The notes under the pieces are model-generated. The model made no database searches. It was not told where the DNA came from and was given only the letters and a program-made list of their open reading frames with translations. Of a stretch of DNA of 20,003 nucleotides, positions 1 through 7,420 are shown piece after piece. Source of the stretch: a virus; the IMG/VR virus record IMGVR_UViG_3300017741_000086, positions 1 to 20,003 of that record, one strand, 5' to 3'. Every line of letters begins with the position of its first letter. The stretch's first letter is position 1. The translations under genes and the position numbers were made by a program.

Positions 1-1
1 A

Positions 2-622
2 CTTGAGTTTCGTCTTGTGAATGATTGGCGGGTTGAATGTGGCCTTAAAAGTTGGAACCTAAACCTTGACGCGCAAGAGCTGGATACCACTGGTCTCGGA
101 GATAAATTCTTTGATGGCGTCAAATCAACCATTAAGGGCGGCGGAACATTTGATTTCATAGTTGAACGTGAAACAATCGACCCAAAAAACAGCACCATTA
201 TTAGCATCCCTAATTATCAAAATGCTGTTCTTTGGACAGGTTCAGCCGATGTGACGACGCTGGTTGATGCCAGCATCACAGATAACCCCAGCTCAACCGG
301 GAATTACAACAATGCAAGCGTTACAGGAGTAGAGCCAGCGCCGAGGCAATACGCGCTGATGGCACGATCTGGCACAAGCAACTTGATGAGGCTTTTGCTT
401 GAGACTCAAGATCAGGCGGAGGCCGATGCAGAGTTTTGGATGATCTCTGAGGAAGCAGCGCGATCAGACAGCGCAAGCGTTGTAAAAGAGCCTGGGGACT
501 TGTTTTACCGAACAAAAATCATCATTACATCAAATGCTATTAGCACAAATGCAGTTGACATCATCACGGGATCAGCTGCATTCGTGACCGTGCGTGAGGT
601 TGAACTGCTCGAAGGGTTGTGA
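2..622 (+). CDS. Tail tube-like (major tail) protein, 5' partial
   Basis: The reading frame is open from the window edge, so the gene begins upstream; 206 codons are visible before TGA at 620-622. A GTG lies at 17, but the codons before it (LEFRL) read like coding sequence, so I treat the gene as truncated by the window. The segment with W, LNLDA, ELDTT and then GGGTFDF resembles phage major tail tube proteins, which carry a similar ELDTT-type motif near the N-terminus and form the inner tail tube. The remainder is a mixed alpha/beta chain ending REVELLEGL. The next genes are appendage proteins, which supports a structural role. A tape-measure gene would normally follow a tail-tube gene and none does, so another tail or neck protein is possible. 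I am sure it is coding, less sure of the exact role. Confidence 0.65.
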   Translation, partial: LEFRLVNDWRVECGLKSWNLNLDAQELDTTGLGDKFFDGVKSTIKGGGTFDFIVERETIDPKNSTIISIPNYQNAVLWTGSADVTTLVDASITDNPSSTGNYNNASVTGVEPAPRQYALMARSGTSNLMRLLLETQDQAEADAEFWMISEEAARSDSASVVKEPGDLFYRTKIIITSNAISTNAVDIITGSAAFVTVREVELLEGL

Positions 623-627
623 CGCTT

Positions 628-672
628 ATGATGAAGGTATTAAACGGCAGCGACTGGAGTAGGCATCGATGA
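628..672 (+). CDS. 14-codon minigene overlapping the fibre start
   Basis: ATG at 628 opens a 14-residue frame (MMKVLNGSDWSRHR) that stops at TGA 670-672. This overlaps the ATG of the fibre gene at 669 in an ATGA arrangement typical of translational coupling. The NGSDW segment is reminiscent of short repeat peptides in phage appendage proteins, so it may be the stub of a lost gene. It could equally be chance. It fills most of the 46-base gap between the tail-tube-like gene and the fibre. Confidence 0.3.
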   Translation: MMKVLNGSDWSRHR

Positions 673-3600
673 CCGACATCATTATCCATAAGCACTCGAT
701 CACCGAGAGCGACGTACCAGCAGCCTCTGAAATTGACATCGGTGAGCTGGCGATTCAAGCAGCTGACGGTCATATCTATCTAAAAAAAACCGATGGCACA
801 ATCAACCGTGTCACGATGCTGCCAGGTGGCACTCAGCAGCAGGTTCTGTATAAGGCTGGCGCAGGTGATTACGCACTGGGCTGGGGGACGATCAGCTCAA
901 CATCGATAGGTGGCACGCTATGGAGCGAGGTTGTTGCAGAAGTGCAGCGTGTTTTTGCGTTGGTTGAAGGCACCGCATCTGTTTTGCTATCGGCACCGGC
1001 AACGCTCACCGCCGGTAGCACTGGCCCGCTTACTGTCAGCGTTGCTGATTCGTCCTATTTGACAGACGGCACCAGCATCACGGGCGTGCTAGGTACGGTG
1101 TATGGAACGCTAAGCCGCAGCGGCACCACATATTCATTTGTTTCAAGTCAAAGTTATACAAGTGACGTTACTTTTGCAACTGGAACACGATTTGCAGCTG
1201 CATTTCTAAACGACACATTTAATCCGCTACGGATTGGCAGCGCCGAGGTTGAAGATAATAACAGCTATACGGAGGGCTCAGGATACAGCCATGCCGTTGT
1301 TGATTCTGCGGGGCGTGTTGGATATGGCCTTAAGCATGACGGCACTTTTGGTGTTCCAAGCGGCAACATTGACTTAGACAACGCAAAAGTTCAAGAAGAT
1401 GTTAGTTTTGCAGATGGATCTGACTATGCGCGGGTTGAAGTTGATATTTCTGGGCGTATTGCCTGGGGCATTAAGAAGGATGGTACTGTTGCGATCAGAA
1501 AGGCTTTAGTCCAAGGCAATAACACTATTGAAGGCAACAGCACCGTTCAAGGCAACAGCACTGTTGAGGGCAATAGCACTGTTGAGGGCAATAGCACTGT
1601 TCAAGGCAACTTAACAGTTCAAGGCGAAACCGTCACCATTGACGTAACCAACCTAACTATTGAAGACAATACAATTCTCTTGAATAAGGGAGAATCAGGC
1701 AATGGAGTTTCATTAGGCAGCGCAGGCATTGAAGTTGATCGAGGTGCAGCAGATAACGTCAGATTTGAATGGAATGAAGCAGATCAGGCATGGGTTGCAG
1801 AAGAATCAATTAAGACTAATTCCTCTTTGTTTTTTAATGGCTCATCTTCAGAAGAAAATTTATCTTACACGGATGGATCGGGATATTATAAAGTAGTTTT
1901 AGATTCTGCGGGGCGTGTTGGATATGGCCTTAAGTCTGATGGATCGTTTGATATTAACGGAGCAGTTGCCACAAAAACAGAACTAGGCTATGAAGCTTAT
2001 GCAAAAGTTGAGTTAGACAATAACAATCGAATTTCCCGCGCTATTCTTGCATCAGGCAAACAATATTTCCCCAAGGCTGATTTTGATGAATTGACGATTA
2101 GGGGGGAGCCGGTAGTTGTAACTTCTAACAGCATAGCGGGTGGGTCGCTAGGGTTGTTTGAGTCACGTTTTGACGGTACAAACAATCAAATTTATCGTCA
2201 CTACAACGGCATTGAAAGCCAACTGACGAGCCAAGGAGACAACACTGGGATTTCGTTTACAGATGAAACTGAAAAGCGGATATTATTTTATACCACCCGA
2301 AATGAGGCATCAGAACCCTATGTGATGGATGCTGATGGGGACTATCAGTGCCCTGCAGTCAGCTCAACGGATATTGCCTGGTGGGGCGATTCAATGTCTT
2401 CTGGTCAAGAAGAAGGCATTGGAACGGCACTTACTGGGCTAAGTGACACCACATCTCGAACAATCAGAAACTTCGGCTACGGAGGGCAATCGTCGATTGT
2501 GGTCGCCATGAGGCAAGGCGCAACAGACTGGACAGGTGAAATCAGTCCGGGCAACACGACCGGCACGATCCCAGCGCTAAATTCCGATTATGTTTCTATC
2601 GGTAACTTTAGAAACTCAATCCTTACAGGTAACATTCAAAAACACGCTGCACTTATAGCTACACAAGGGTGGACCGTAGACGAGGATCCCCTGTCTTATG
2701 GAACGTGGCAGGCATCGGATCCCCCCAATGCGCAATACAATTCATACAAGTTGGTTGACGTATCTATCAACGGAGTGGAGGGCAATATCTGGCGTATCGG
2801 ATCCAATCACGCAAGTGGTTACGTGTTCAAGCGCAAATCCAGCGGAACCTCCGTAACAGTGACTAATCCAGTCAAAATCGAAGTTCTTGGCAACGGTTAC
2901 GACAACACACTAGGCAACGCTCTGACCAATCGAGAGCATGTGCAGTCCACTAGCATCCTGTGGCCCTTTGGAGCGCACACTCCAGGTGGCTTTGCGGCTG
3001 ATAACTACGCCTTTTCGGTGGACATTGAGCGCGATGTACTTAACGCTATGCTGACGCAACTAAGGCCGATAAGCAAACGAGTAATCCTGCTTTATGAGCA
3101 AAGGTCAAACCCTACCAGCAGAAGCACGAATTACATTAGAGATATAATCTATAAAGACGAGTTTTCAGACATATATTATGACTATACCTCTCATTTTGCT
3201 AACGGCGCAGGCAGCATTCCATCATTCAAGGACTGGTTCAACACAAATCATCCAAGCGATTACGCCGACTCAGTGGTTGGATGGCAGGCTCCGTTTGAAA
3301 CTTACAACGGCACGTCAATAGCCGTAATTCCAACGACTAACGCCGTTTCAACCATCTCATTAACCGCAGATGGATCAAGTGGGATTACAGACGGCACCTA
3401 CCTGAGTGTAGATACAACGACGCCAGACCCTAACAACAACCCGTCGTCCAAAGCCCGATGCAGGCTAGGGATCGTAGCGTCTGGTGGAGTCGTCCAGAGC
3501 GCATGGGTTCGGGAGGGGGGCCTTGACTATGCCGTCAACGACGTACTCACGATACCGGTTGGAGCCATCGGCAACACAGCGAACATCACCGCGACAGTCA

Positions 3601-3800
3601 GCTCCATTAGCAACGAGGTCGTCGGAATTGTGCGCAGTCAAAACGGCAGCATCGACGCCTCTCTAAGCTATTCTGAGTTCGATGTAGACAATGGATACCT
3701 CCCGAGAAGTGCGCTACGCGATGGCGTTCACTTTAATAATTACGGAGAGGAATACCTGAATCTTCTCCTGGCCCATCGTATTCAGTCCTTCAATTGGTAA
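669..3800 (+). CDS. Tail fibre with C-terminal SGNH/GDSL hydrolase domain
   Basis: A 1043-residue appendage protein, probably at the tail tip, that would bind and deacylate a surface polysaccharide. The N-terminus (about 1-50) has the phage-fibre pattern in which a GELAI segment is followed by IYLKKTDG. Residues 199-468 hold four related modules of the form Y-x-x-V-x-L/V-D-x-x-x-R-I/V, each followed by a DG-containing turn. A hexapeptide repeat (284-319) leads into a LTIEDNTI segment common in fibres. The hydrolase begins near residue 570: GDS at 573-575 is block I with the nucleophilic serine, NFGYGG is block II, and DGVH (D1018, H1021) is block V. I do not see a canonical GxND block III. 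A glycine- and valine-rich beta segment of roughly 115 residues (about 890-1005) sits inside the hydrolase before block V. GGAG at 654-657 is a possible ribosome-binding site. Confidence 0.85.
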   Translation: MTDIIIHKHSITESDVPAASEIDIGELAIQAADGHIYLKKTDGTINRVTMLPGGTQQQVLYKAGAGDYALGWGTISSTSIGGTLWSEVVAEVQRVFALVEGTASVLLSAPATLTAGSTGPLTVSVADSSYLTDGTSITGVLGTVYGTLSRSGTTYSFVSSQSYTSDVTFATGTRFAAAFLNDTFNPLRIGSAEVEDNNSYTEGSGYSHAVVDSAGRVGYGLKHDGTFGVPSGNIDLDNAKVQEDVSFADGSDYARVEVDISGRIAWGIKKDGTVAIRKALVQGNNTIEGNSTVQGNSTVEGNSTVEGNSTVQGNLTVQGETVTIDVTNLTIEDNTILLNKGESGNGVSLGSAGIEVDRGAADNVRFEWNEADQAWVAEESIKTNSSLFFNGSSSEENLSYTDGSGYYKVVLDSAGRVGYGLKSDGSFDINGAVATKTELGYEAYAKVELDNNNRISRAILASGKQYFPKADFDELTIRGEPVVVTSNSIAGGSLGLFESRFDGTNNQIYRHYNGIESQLTSQGDNTGISFTDETEKRILFYTTRNEASEPYVMDADGDYQCPAVSSTDIAWWGDSMSSGQEEGIGTALTGLSDTTSRTIRNFGYGGQSSIVVAMRQGATDWTGEISPGNTTGTIPALNSDYVSIGNFRNSILTGNIQKHAALIATQGWTVDEDPLSYGTWQASDPPNAQYNSYKLVDVSINGVEGNIWRIGSNHASGYVFKRKSSGTSVTVTNPVKIEVLGNGYDNTLGNALTNREHVQSTSILWPFGAHTPGGFAADNYAFSVDIERDVLNAMLTQLRPISKRVILLYEQRSNPTSRSTNYIRDIIYKDEFSDIYYDYTSHFANGAGSIPSFKDWFNTNHPSDYADSVVGWQAPFETYNGTSIAVIPTTNAVSTISLTADGSSGITDGTYLSVDTTTPDPNNNPSSKARCRLGIVASGGVVQSAWVREGGLDYAVNDVLTIPVGAIGNTANITATVSSISNEVVGIVRSQNGSIDASLSYSEFDVDNGYLPRSALRDGVHFNNYGEEYLNLLLAHRIQSFNW
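1302..1934 (+). repeat. 33-bp exact direct repeat, 600 bp apart, in the fibre gene
   Basis: The same 33 bases occur at 1302-1334 and 1902-1934, both in frame, encoding the DSAGRVGYGLK core of fibre modules 1 and 3. The other two modules encode similar residues with different codons. Perfect synonymous identity between just two modules points to recent duplication or recombination. Confidence 0.9.
1518..1625 (+). repeat. Six 18-bp tandem units (hexapeptide N-S-T-V-E/Q-G)
   Basis: Six in-frame 18-base units at 1518, 1536, 1554, 1572, 1590 and 1608 encode NNTIEG, NSTVQG, NSTVEG, NSTVEG, NSTVQG and NLTVQG. Units 3 and 4 are nearly identical at the DNA level. Alternating polar and beta-branched residues suit a fibrous beta-helical shaft whose length could change by unit gain or loss. 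Confidence 0.95.
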
Positions 3801-3806
3801 CTTTCC

Positions 3807-4757
3807 ATGACACTGATCACTCGCCTCAGCACAAACTTCACTGACACAACGCTTCCGGTTTTGGTAAAGGATCCTGTCATTCCGGCTGCCGGTAGCCGGT
3901 TCTTGTGGGACTTCAAGAACCCTGGCACTTGGAGCGGTGGCGCGACAATCACAGCTTCCGATCCCCTGTATTCTTTGGCTCGTATTGAAGGCGCAACCGG
4001 GCTAAATGTAGGCGACTCCTATATCACTAGCCAGACGACAGCGCGACCGGCTACAGATGCGCCAATAATCATGAATCATGACCAAGCTACTGGTCGAGTA
4101 ACTTTTCCGGCTCAATCTGGGTCGGTTAGTGGTCGTTATGCGCGTTTCATGGAAAGCGCGACGGAGGGAAAATATATTTTCAACGACTTGTCAGATGGTT
4201 ATTGCATGTCGATGTGGCTCTACTTTTCTAGCGGTATGGGCAGCACAAATCGTAGTTTTATGCTTCACAAGCCCTATCTAATCGGCAGGTTTGGGCTGTT
4301 TGTTTCAGTCAGGGAAGATCTTATTAGTTTTCAGAGGTCAACTGGAAGTGGTTTTCCGAAGGATCAAAGCACAACTATTTCCGCTGACGCTAAATACCAA
4401 TCAAGCCATACTGGATTCGCAACCGATGCAATTCATCGCGTGGGCTTTGCTTGGTATAAAGACAGCAGCGGGGCTTGGCAGCAAAAAGCTGTCCTGGATG
4501 AAAGCTCTCTAACAGCTGAATTGCCTACTCCTAACTTTGGCACTGCTGGTCTGGATCTAGGCCAAACCACGCACGACGGTGCTCAAGACCCAAATCAGCT
4601 GCTTTCAGTCGGAATGGATACCTCATACACCGCTGACCTTTACGGCACGGGGTTTGGATTGTATCGGGTCTATGTCGAGAACATCACAGAATCAGGCCGC
4701 ACTCCTGAACAAGTGTGGGCTGCCGACTGGGCACGCGGTAACGGGCGCTTTAGCTAA
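3807..4757 (+). CDS. LamG/concanavalin A-like appendage protein
   Basis: A 316-residue protein starting six bases after the fibre gene, probably in the same transcript. Three landmarks fit a LamG-type jelly-roll. The first is a strand with MSMWLYF near residue 132. The second is IHRVGFAWYKDSSG near 209, which resembles the consensus in which a His precedes the W/Y of a strand with a turn after it. The third is a C-terminal LYRVYVENITESGRTPEQV near 285-303, which resembles the last strand and helix of LamG domains. Such domains bind carbohydrate in phage tail appendages. The N-terminal 60 residues (FLWDFKNPGTW) may attach it to the tail. No strong ribosome-binding site is seen, so it may be translated by coupling. 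A minor tail protein without sugar binding is the alternative. Confidence 0.7.
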   Translation: MTLITRLSTNFTDTTLPVLVKDPVIPAAGSRFLWDFKNPGTWSGGATITASDPLYSLARIEGATGLNVGDSYITSQTTARPATDAPIIMNHDQATGRVTFPAQSGSVSGRYARFMESATEGKYIFNDLSDGYCMSMWLYFSSGMGSTNRSFMLHKPYLIGRFGLFVSVREDLISFQRSTGSGFPKDQSTTISADAKYQSSHTGFATDAIHRVGFAWYKDSSGAWQQKAVLDESSLTAELPTPNFGTAGLDLGQTTHDGAQDPNQLLSVGMDTSYTADLYGTGFGLYRVYVENITESGRTPEQVWAADWARGNGRFS

Positions 4758-4760
4758 CCA

Positions 4761-4889
4761 ATGGATTCCCGCACACTTGAAAATTGGAGGGCTATTGAAA
4801 AAGCCCTTCGAGAGGCTGGTAAAACTGACTGCATGTTTTACCGGCGTGCGGTCGCAATTGTTGCTGGCAGGCCGGACCCTCTAAAATGA
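4761..4889 (+). CDS. 42-aa small phage protein
   Basis: ATG at 4761, three bases after the LamG-like gene, opens a 42-codon frame ending TGA at 4887-4889. The product begins MDSRTLENWRAIEKAL and ends AVAIVAGRPDPLK. It has an amphipathic helix, then a TDCMFYRRA segment. I recognise the general pattern of a tiny protein located just before the lysis genes of cyanophages, but I cannot name a function. A longer out-of-phase frame overlaps it (4579-4884) but runs through the 3' end of the LamG-like gene, so this one is preferred. Confidence 0.65.
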   Translation: MDSRTLENWRAIEKALREAGKTDCMFYRRAVAIVAGRPDPLK

Positions 4890-4912
4890 CAAAGCCGGGA
4901 GTGCTTTAAGCC

Positions 4913-5191
4913 GTGGTTGATATTATTGCTCCGCTGGCTGCAGCGTCACTTGCGATTTTCGGGGATCGGGCTCTAAGCCGTCAAAACCGGGGGAAGGACA
5001 ACGCTCAACGGTCTCGCGATGAGCTACGCGAGACGATGATCGCGCTGGCCAAACTAACGGGGGCAGTTGAACAGATCGGAAGCGCCCTGCAGGAACTTCA
5101 CCTGGACATGAAGGCTGATCGTACCGCGATCTATAAATTATTGAACGAACAGGGAAACAGGATTACGGCTTTAGAAGCCGGGAAGGATTAG
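4913..5191 (+). CDS. 92-aa protein with hydrophobic N-terminus and coiled coil
   Basis: GTG at 4913 starts a 92-residue protein. Residues 2-15 (VDIIAPLAAASLAI) are hydrophobic enough for a short membrane anchor or signal. The rest is charged, with a heptad-like pattern from about 33 to 88 (IALAKLTGAVEQIGSAL and onward), which suggests a coiled coil. Its position between two tiny genes and before the lysozyme suggests a role in lysis, for example a membrane-anchored spanin-like or holin-regulating protein, but no lipobox or other defining motif is present. GGGA at about 4897-4900 is a possible weak ribosome-binding site. The start is not fully certain. Confidence 0.65.
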   Translation: MVDIIAPLAAASLAIFGDRALSRQNRGKDNAQRSRDELRETMIALAKLTGAVEQIGSALQELHLDMKADRTAIYKLLNEQGNRITALEAGKD

Positions 5192-5218
5192 AATTCACTT
5201 GAACTGATGGAGTGGCCG

Positions 5219-5368
5219 ATGAGTATTGAAGAAATCCTGGCGTCACCGATCACTTGGATTGTGATTGCTGCTGCTTCAGAGGTTATTGCTTTATCCCCGA
5301 TGCGCGATAACAGCGTAATCCAGGTTATTTTTCATGCGCTCCGAGCGTTGAAGGGAAAAAGGGGTTAA
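5219..5368 (+). CDS. 49-aa single-span membrane protein, candidate holin
   Basis: ATG at 5219 is preceded by GGAG at 5209-5212 with six bases between, a good ribosome-binding site, and the frame ends TAA at 5366-5368. The 49-residue product has a hydrophobic stretch at residues 10-25 (PITWIVIAAASEVIAL) and a basic C-terminus (LKGKRG). A short protein with one membrane segment and a positive tail just before the endolysin fits a small class III-like holin. I also recall similar small conserved proteins in cyanophages whose function is not established. Being coding is well supported; the holin role is inference. Confidence 0.65.
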   Translation: MSIEEILASPITWIVIAAASEVIALSPMRDNSVIQVIFHALRALKGKRG

Positions 5369-5412
5369 TCCCTGCTGACGGGCGGTGGATCATCCTATTT
5401 GACACACGTTCC

Positions 5413-5601
5413 ATGTGGAGCAGGGTCAACAACATTATCCAACGCCGTAAGTTTTACGCAACGCTGCCCGAAAAACTAGACCAAGCTGAGGATGACTGGC
5501 ACGCAACGCAACCTGCTGCAGTACCACCTCCACAGCGCCTTGACGACCTGCACCTTCGCGCACCATGGCATGAGCCCAAACACCTCGGTTCACCTGAATG
5601 A
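5413..5601 (+). CDS. Possible 62-aa gene overlapping the lysozyme start
   Basis: ATG at 5413 opens a 62-codon frame whose first half (NNIIQRRKFYATLPEKLDQAE) reads like a natural basic-then-acidic helical protein and fills the gap between the small membrane protein and the lysozyme. The second half, from 5492 on, is proline-rich and overlaps the lysozyme in another phase, so it looks like run-on. No clear ribosome-binding site precedes it. It could also be untranslated leader. Low confidence. Confidence 0.35.
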   Translation: MWSRVNNIIQRRKFYATLPEKLDQAEDDWHATQPAAVPPPQRLDDLHLRAPWHEPKHLGSPE

Positions 5602-6196
5602 CCTATTCCGTTACTACCGGAAATTGCCCCATCAGGGTGCTGCGCTAGTAGAGCTAGAAGCCGCAATTCTAAAAGTACAACCAGACATCCTCAACCGTGA
5701 CCAGCCCTGGTACGAGACATGGATTTCAGCTGTAAACGACAAAAGTTACGGCGCGGCGGTGGAGCTTATAAAAAGCTTTGAAGGTTGTCATTTAACTTCA
5801 TATTTGTGTCCTGCTGGTGTACCAACGATTGGCTACGGAAACACCCGGTATCCCGAAGGCCAAAACGTAAGGCTAGGCGAAAGGATTAGCCAGCAAAGGG
5901 CAGAAGAAATGTTGAACTTAGAGATACAACGCACCGCAGAAATTCTTGAAGCCGACGTACCATTTTGGAAAAGCATGAGTTCTAACCAAAAATCGGCCTT
6001 GATCAGTTTTGCCTTTAACCTTGGAGCGTACTTTTACGGTTTGCCGGGCTTTAGTACAATTAGCCACGTACTAAAGAACCGCGAATGGAGTCAAGTACCC
6101 GATGCTTTATTACTTTACCGAAACCCTGGATCGCATTTTGAGGAAGGATTACGCCGTCGTCGCATAGAAGAAGGCCGCGTTTGGTCAACACCGTAA
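5492..6196 (+). CDS. Phage lysozyme (GH24 muramidase) endolysin
   Basis: A 234-residue endolysin that should hydrolyse the MurNAc-GlcNAc bond of host peptidoglycan at lysis. The GH24 signature is clear: E97 (SFEGC), then eight residues to C106, then five to T112 in PTIGYGNT. This is the E-8-C-5-T version of the catalytic motif. NQKSALISFAFNLG (about 169-182) matches the conserved second helix and RRRIEE near the C-terminus is also typical. The first 85 residues form an extra N-terminal domain (LQYHLHSALTT through QPWYETW) of unknown role. There is no Sec signal or SAR segment, so release would need a holin, which the upstream small membrane protein could supply. ATG 5492 is the first start after an in-frame stop at 5477. 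Confidence 0.9.
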   Translation: MTGTQRNLLQYHLHSALTTCTFAHHGMSPNTSVHLNDLFRYYRKLPHQGAALVELEAAILKVQPDILNRDQPWYETWISAVNDKSYGAAVELIKSFEGCHLTSYLCPAGVPTIGYGNTRYPEGQNVRLGERISQQRAEEMLNLEIQRTAEILEADVPFWKSMSSNQKSALISFAFNLGAYFYGLPGFSTISHVLKNREWSQVPDALLLYRNPGSHFEEGLRRRRIEEGRVWSTP

Positions 6197-6214
6197 TTTT
6201 CCCGGCGTTACCAT

Positions 6215-6252
6215 ATAGACAGCTGCAAGTCAAATAGGTTGTTGCAGTCTAT
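6215..6252 (+). other. Interrupted inverted repeat upstream of HNH gene
   Basis: ATAGAC (6215-6220) pairs with GTCTAT (6247-6252) and TGCAA (6224-6228) pairs with TTGCA (6242-6246), leaving a three-base bulge and a 13-base loop. It lies between lysozyme and HNH genes and is not followed by a T-run, so it is not a standard terminator. Confidence 0.4.
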
Positions 6253-6258
6253 TGAGCG

Positions 6259-6573
6259 GTGGTAGTGGACCACCAGATTGACGGGACTGAGCTGGTATCC
6301 CGTAAAAAAGCCAAAGTGCGTTTTCGTGACCATATCTTGCAGCAATGGAACTACTGCTGCGCCTACTGCGCTGAACCGCTGGGAAAGAACGCAACGCTGG
6401 ACCATGTAGTCCCAAAATGGAAAGGCGGTATAACAGAACAACGCAATTTAGTAGGCTGCTGTTTTTCCTGCAATAGCCACAAATCAGGCAACGACTGGCA
6501 GGAATGGTACAGAGAGCGTGACTACTGGAACGAAGCCCGCGAAGCCCGCATTTCTGAATGGACAGAACAGTGA
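6259..6573 (+). CDS. HNH endonuclease
   Basis: A 104-residue protein with a complete HNH (beta-beta-alpha-metal) fold signature: zinc-binding C34-x2-C37, the catalytic DH at 48-49 in DHVVPKWKGG, N63 in QRNLVGC, and C68-x2-C71 with N72 and H74. HNH nucleases cut DNA. In phages they act as homing enzymes or assist packaging. There is no DNA-binding domain beyond the basic N-terminus (SRKKAKVRFRD), so a free-standing homing endonuclease between lysis genes and the convergent operon is plausible. GTG 6259 is the first start after an in-frame stop at 6253-6255; GTG at 6265 is an alternative. The gene ends eight bases from the opposing - strand gene. Confidence 0.85.
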   Translation: MVVDHQIDGTELVSRKKAKVRFRDHILQQWNYCCAYCAEPLGKNATLDHVVPKWKGGITEQRNLVGCCFSCNSHKSGNDWQEWYRERDYWNEAREARISEWTEQ

Positions 6574-6581
6574 AGCACTGA

Positions 6582-6785
6582 TCAGTTAGACGAGTTGCGG
6601 TATATGTGTTCTAACTGGTTTACCACTGGATTACTATCGCCTATGGGCATTCCATCAAGAGGGTTATTGGCGATAAAAAGCAACGGACCATCCATCTCTT
6701 TAACGGCAAGCATACCAATGCGCGGACTGCGTACCAGTACGTGAAGAGCCATGCGCTCGAACCAGTTTAAAAAGATAACTTTCAT
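6582..6785 (-). CDS. 67-aa protein of unknown function downstream of thyX
   Basis: The ATG overlaps the thyX stop by four bases, so it is probably translated by coupling as the last gene of the leftward operon. The product is 67 residues with a hydrophobic/basic N-terminal half (MKVIFLNWFERMALHVLVR) and a loop-rich C-terminal half. I recognise no motif. The opposing HNH gene ends eight bases away and the junction contains the perfect palindrome ACTGATCAGT (6577-6586), but no terminator with a T-run in either direction. Confidence 0.6.
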   Translation of the reverse strand: MKVIFLNWFERMALHVLVRSPRIGMLAVKEMDGPLLFIANNPLDGMPIGDSNPVVNQLEHIYRNSSN

Positions 6786-7420
6786 AGGTTCAGTGTAGGA
6801 AAAACGGCCTCAGCCACGGTTGGAAAGCACTTCTTAAACACGGCTGCACACTGGAACGCGATCTGCCTGTGCTCTAGCTGTGTATCGGTATCAGCCCGCA
6901 ACAGGATGTAATGCACCCAAGACCTTAGTGTCCCCTGCATGTAAAGGGTGGTAGGAGTACAGAGTGGCAGGATACGTCTAGCCGTCTCCTTGGCAACGCC
7001 CCGTTCCAATAGGGTGTCATAAAACAAAAAGGCATCAGCAATAATGCGACCAGCACCTGCTTGGAAGTCTTCCTGATGTTTTGGGTGTATGTCACTGATA
7101 CTGTTCTGCCGATTTTTAGTGTCTTGGCGTCTGAAGTAGGGTATCTCAGCTGGTGCGGTCTTGCTGTAGCGAGTGGAATATTCTTGGAACGAAAAAGATC
7201 GGTGCCGCAGTATCTGAGCGGCAATGTCACGTTCTGTATCAATTTGAACGCACATATTGGCCATCTCAAATGGTGACCAATGCTTGTGCTTCACAAGGTA
7301 TCTAAGCAGCCCTGGTCCGGTTTCCCAATTGTTTTCATTACTGGGATTACTAACCCGTGCCATGCGCACGATCAGCTTTTCAGCGTCTGGAGTTGCCCAG
7401 ACCAATTCAACATTGCTCAT
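6782..7420 (-). CDS. thyX: Flavin-dependent thymidylate synthase ThyX
   Basis: A 212-residue ThyX, which makes dTMP from dUMP using methylene-tetrahydrofolate, FAD and NADPH. The diagnostic RHR-x7-S motif is intact: R72, H73, R74 and S82, followed by TRY at 83-85. The length is normal for the family and no truncation is seen. The start overlaps the end of the upstream zinc-ribbon gene in an ATGA junction, and the downstream 67-aa gene overlaps its stop in the same way, so the three are almost certainly co-translated. Phages carry thyX to raise the dTTP supply for genome synthesis; its place in an operon with DNA polymerase A fits. Confidence 0.95.
   Translation of the reverse strand: MSNVELVWATPDAEKLIVRMARVSNPSNENNWETGPGLLRYLVKHKHWSPFEMANMCVQIDTERDIAAQILRHRSFSFQEYSTRYSKTAPAEIPYFRRQDTKNRQNSISDIHPKHQEDFQAGAGRIIADAFLFYDTLLERGVAKETARRILPLCTPTTLYMQGTLRSWVHYILLRADTDTQLEHRQIAFQCAAVFKKCFPTVAEAVFPTLNL

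Noticed and set aside
4579-4884. 101-codon frame across the LamG-like gene end
   Set aside because: It overlaps the LamG-like gene in another phase and the 42-aa frame, and has no natural domain character.
5399-5438. TTGACA at 5399-5404, with CATTAT further downstream, as a promoter before the lysozyme
   Set aside because: The gap between the two elements is 28 bases, far beyond the usual 16-18, and no other -10 fits.
6577-6586. ACTGATCAGT palindrome at the convergent junction as a two-way terminator
   Set aside because: It is only ten bases, has no loop, and no T-run follows on either strand.
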